Shown piece by piece: positions 61,541 to 64,000 of a stretch of DNA of 64,000 nucleotides (position 1 is its first letter; every line of letters begins with the position of its first letter). The DNA is from CADEEN01 sp963783785 (GTDB lineage: Bacteria > Pseudomonadota > Gammaproteobacteria > Burkholderiales > Burkholderiaceae_C), in contig CAWAOQ010000015.1 of the NCBI GenBank assembly GCA_963783785.1, positions 62,001-126,000 on the forward strand, in the 5' to 3' direction. The notes under the pieces were generated by a model. It did not search any database. It saw only the letters and a list, made by a program, of their open reading frames with translations, and was not told the origin of the DNA. A program made the position numbers and the translations under genes.

Positions 61541-62558
61541 TCAGCGCGTGTTGTTGATGCGCTCGAGCATGCCCTTGGGCCACTGCTTGGCGAACTCGGA
61601 CGCCATGTAGGCCGCCTGCACCGTGCTGCGGAAGGCCTCGAGGTCCGGCGTGGTGACCTGCAGGCCCTGCTGCTTCAGGAACTCGACCAGTTGGCCTTCC
61701 TCGCGGATGCGACCTTCGTTGTTGAAGGCGGCCGCCGCGTCGGCCGCGGCCTGCACCTTCTGGCGCTGCGCCGGCGTCATCGCCTTCCAGGCCTTGTCGG
61801 AGATGGCGATGAAGATGCCGTCGACGAGGTGGTTGGTCATCACCACCTGCTTGGTGACCTCGTAGAACTTGGCCGCGCGCACGGTCGGCAGCGGGTTGTC
61901 CTGACCGTCGATGGTGCCGGTCTTCAGACCCAGGTAGACCTCGCCGAAGGCCAGTGGCGTGCGGTGTCGCGCCGAGCGCCTCGCCGAGGAACAGCCACTC
62001 CTTGCTGCCCGGCATGCGCAGCTTGACGCCCTTCAGGTCGGCCGGCGTGCGCACGTTGCGCTGCTCGCGCAGGTTGACCTGGCGCGTGCCGAGGTAGATC
62101 GGCGTCAGCAGCGTGACTTCCATCTTGTCGCTGGCCAGCTTGAACATTTCCTGCCCGATCGGGCCGGCGAAGACCTTCTGCTGGTGCTGCGGGTCGCGGA
62201 TGATGTAGCCGGCGGTGAAGATCGAGAACTCCGGCACCAGCTTGGCGATGTCGAAGGCCGAGATCGACGACAGCTCGAGGTTGCCGCGGGCCATCGCGGC
62301 CGGCTCGGTGCCCTGCTTGAACAGCGTGGCGTTGAGGTTGATCTGGACGTCGAACTCGCCCGGCGCGCTCTTGTCGAGGCTGTCCTTGAACACCGTCCAC
62401 ATCTTGCCGTGCCAGTCGTCGGGCACGGCCGGCGTCGAGATGCGCAGCAGCACCTTGTTCTGGGCCAGCGCCAGCGGCGCATGCAGCAGGCCGGCGCACA
62501 GCGCAGCGGCGGCGGTGGCGGCCAGCAGGCCGCGGCGAAGGGGGGCGATCGGGTTCAT
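61541..62558 (-). pseudogene. TRAP transporter substrate-binding protein (DctP), frame broken near 61969
   Basis: Periplasmic binding protein of about 338 residues. A signal peptide (LLAATAAAALCAGLLHAPLALA) is followed by STPAVPDDWHGKMWTVFKDSL, TAGYIIRDPQHQQKVF, KLRMPGSKEWLFLGEALGATP in frame 1, and GEVYLGLKTGTIDGQDNPLPT then NHLVDGIFIAISDKAW in frame 2. Removing one C near 61969 gives LGATPTPLAFGEVYLGL, the standard DctP motif. The conserved Arg of DctP that binds carboxylates is expected in the MPGS region, so the ligand is probably an organic or sugar acid. Confidence 0.9.
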
Positions 62559-62602
62559 GGGGTCTCCCTCTGGGCGGGTCGGTCTGGGTGGAATCTGCAA
62601 GC

Positions 62603-63529
62603 TCAGTCGCGCTCGGGATCGAGGCCGAACGCGGTCATCTGCTGCTTCAGGCGGGTCAACTGCGCGCCGTCGAGCGGCACCAGCGGCGGCCGCACCGGCA
62701 GCCAGCCTTCATCGCCGTCGACGATCGACATGATGCCCTTGAACGCCGGCGTCATCGCGTAGCCGCCGACGATGTCGAGCAGCGCGCGCACGCGCGCCAG
62801 CCGCTCTGTCGTGCGCGGCGAATCGGGCTCGCCGACCAGTGCCGCCACCGTGCGTGGCATGAAGTTGGCCACGCCGCTGACGGCGCCGCTGCTGCCCAGT
62901 CGCGCCATCGCGGGCAGGTCGAGCTCGTTGCCGACCCATACCATCAGCCCGGGCATGAAGGCCTTCGCCAGCCCGACCGAATGGGCCTGGTCGCACTGGC
63001 TGTCCTTGATCGCGACGATGGTGTCCGGGTAGAGGCGGCGCAGCGTGCCGATCACGCCGTGCGACAGCCCGACCGCCGTGACCTGCGGGATGTGATACAG
63101 CACCAGGCGCAGGCGCGCATCGGCGACGCGGTCGATGACATAGCGGTAGCTGTCGACGATGCCCTGGTCGGGCACGCCCTTCAGGTAGAACGGCGGCAGC
63201 ACCATGCAGCGTTGCACGCCGAGGTCGAGCGCATGGCGCGTCAGCGCGACGGTCTCGGGCAGCGCGGCACAACTGGTCGACGCCAGGATGCGGCCGGCCG
63301 GCACGCCGCCAGCCACCAGCGCTTCGAGGGCCGCGCGCCGCTCGTCGACACCGAAGGCCGGCCCTTCGCCGGTGGTGCCGAACGGCGTGACGCCGCTGCA
63401 GCCGGCGTCGAGCAGGCGCCGCGCATGGGCCACCAGGCGCGCGGGGTCCAGGCTCAGGTCGGCGCGCAGCGGCGTCAGCAGCGCAGGCCAGATGCCGCTG
63501 AACGGCACGCTCTTCGGGATGGCATTCAT
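62603..63529 (-). CDS. Dihydrodipicolinate synthase/N-acetylneuraminate lyase family aldolase
   Basis: Class I aldolase of 308 aa with a TIM barrel. Seen are GIWPALLTPLRADLSLD, the GTTGEGPAFGVDERR motif that binds the keto-acid carboxylate, LPPFYLKGVPDQ, the catalytic Tyr in LVLYHIPQVT and the Schiff-base Lys in IVAIKDSQCD. In this TRAP and kinase context it more likely splits a 2-keto-3-deoxy sugar acid than makes dihydrodipicolinate. It overlaps the upstream GntR gene by 4 nt (ATGA) and precedes DctP by 44 nt. Confidence 0.92.
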   Translation of the reverse strand: MNAIPKSVPFSGIWPALLTPLRADLSLDPARLVAHARRLLDAGCSGVTPFGTTGEGPAFGVDERRAALEALVAGGVPAGRILASTSCAALPETVALTRHALDLGVQRCMVLPPFYLKGVPDQGIVDSYRYVIDRVADARLRLVLYHIPQVTAVGLSHGVIGTLRRLYPDTIVAIKDSQCDQAHSVGLAKAFMPGLMVWVGNELDLPAMARLGSSGAVSGVANFMPRTVAALVGEPDSPRTTERLARVRALLDIVGGYAMTPAFKGIMSIVDGDEGWLPVRPPLVPLDGAQLTRLKQQMTAFGLDPERD

Positions 63530-64000
63530 GGCGGGATGTCCTTCAGGGACCAGGGCAGCGGTGGCCGCGGCAGGCCGAGCACGCGACGGTGCGCACTCTC
63601 GATGTGGTGGGCCAGGCGCTCGGCGACCTGCGGCGCATCGCGGCGCTTGAGCGCGTCGATGAACCAGAGGTGCTCTTCCATCGCCGGCAGCAGCGCCTCG
63701 CTCGACAGCAGCGAGCTCTCGAGCCGGATCAGGCGAACACGCAGGCTGTTGACGCGGTAGGTCTGCGAGATCAGCGCATTGCCCAGCGCGTCGATCATCA
63801 GGTCGTGCAGTCCCCAGTCGACCGTCGTCGCGTCGGTCAGCAGCGCGTCGTCGATCGGGCCGCTGGCGGGCGCGCCGCACGATGCGCAGATGCGCGGCCT
63901 CGATCGCCGGCCAGGTCGGCGTCGGAAACGCTGGCGGCGAAGTGCATGGCCGCCTCGCGCTCGAGCATGCCGCGCAGCTGGAAGGCGTTGTTGATCAGCC
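63526..64000 (-). pseudogene. GntR family regulator, FCD domain (partial at right edge, frame broken)
   Basis: Only the ligand-binding FCD part is in the window; the N-terminal winged helix lies beyond 64000. Visible are AFQLRGMLEREAAMHFAASVSDADL near the edge, then in another frame VDWGLHDLMIDALGNALI, EHLWFIDALKRRDAPQVAERLAHHIESAHRRVLG with the metal-binding His residues. Shifts lie near 63915 and 63875. It is first in the operon as seen here and is the likely local repressor of the aldolase/TRAP/kinase genes, released by a pathway sugar acid. Confidence 0.82.

Noticed and set aside
1..64000. CRISPR arrays, insertion sequences, prophage genes, integrases or classic defence islands
   Set aside because: No regularly spaced repeats, transposase or integrase motifs, terminal inverted repeats or phage structural genes were seen. 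The one tRNA gene has no integrase or duplicated 3' end near it.

Overview
The window is about 70% GC, densely coded on both strands, with short intergenic gaps and GC-ending codons throughout. Its gene families (DUF3422, LplT, GTP-dependent PEP carboxykinase, TRAP transporters, RlpA, tRNA-Arg(CCG), PEP-CTERM-type sorting parts) point to a betaproteobacterial chromosome of the order Burkholderiales, probably near Rubrivivax, Leptothrix or Methylibium. That placement is inference from remembered families, not from a database search. I see no prophage, insertion sequence, CRISPR array or plasmid gene.

Layout. 1-2.4 kb: end of a peptide-type ABC transporter operon (two permeases, then a DsbA-like protein cut by the window edge), divergent from an aldehyde dehydrogenase plus short-chain dehydrogenase pair. 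4.8-10.6 kb: a small hypothetical protein, an aromatic aminotransferase, a glutathione peroxidase, a receiver-domain protein and an EamA/LplT exporter pair. 10.6-18.8 kb: alr, a GlsB-type membrane protein, arfB, radA, a small PEP-CTERM-like protein, ilvE with a zinc-finger protein, an NTF2-like protein and a YheT-like hydrolase, then a two-haem cytochrome c. 19-31.9 kb: a PQQ-type sugar dehydrogenase with its cytochrome c, tRNA-Arg, DUF3422, a LysR regulator, a cysteine-synthase-like enzyme, an aldo/keto reductase, three membrane proteins, dusC, a VanX-type dipeptidase and rlpA. 31.9-43.6 kb: an unusual papain-like peptidase fused to an alpha/beta hydrolase, a hydrolase/SDR/GST cluster, a TlpA-like thioredoxin, PhoX, a TPR protein, mmsA and a UPF0149 protein. 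43.7-54 kb: TetR, universal stress protein, phosphoesterase, a SEC-C protein, pckG, MOSC and GDSL proteins, rlmJ, a CAAX-type protease, tgt and queA. 54-64 kb: recG, a CadC-like regulator with a divergent secreted protein, and a minus-strand catabolic operon (GntR, DHDPS-like aldolase, TRAP DctP/Q/M, PfkB kinase).

Several modules make functional sense together. The sugar dehydrogenase and its cytochrome overlap and form an electron-transfer pair, and the two-haem membrane cytochrome is divergent from them. The VanX-type dipeptidase and RlpA are divergent cell-wall genes. queA and tgt are both queuosine genes in one minus-strand block. The TRAP operon couples uptake with an aldolase and a kinase under a GntR regulator.

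An important caveat is that many conserved genes (tyrB, gpx, alr, phoX, rlmJ, usp, tgt, queA, recG, the kinase and the TRAP genes) are broken by one-base shifts, mostly an extra G or C in GC-rich context. They are concentrated at 5.9-6.7 kb and 52-64 kb. Housekeeping genes do not decay this way together, so I read these as residual sequencing indels. Genes typed as pseudogene below are called so because the reading frame as given is broken, not because I think the cell lacks the function.
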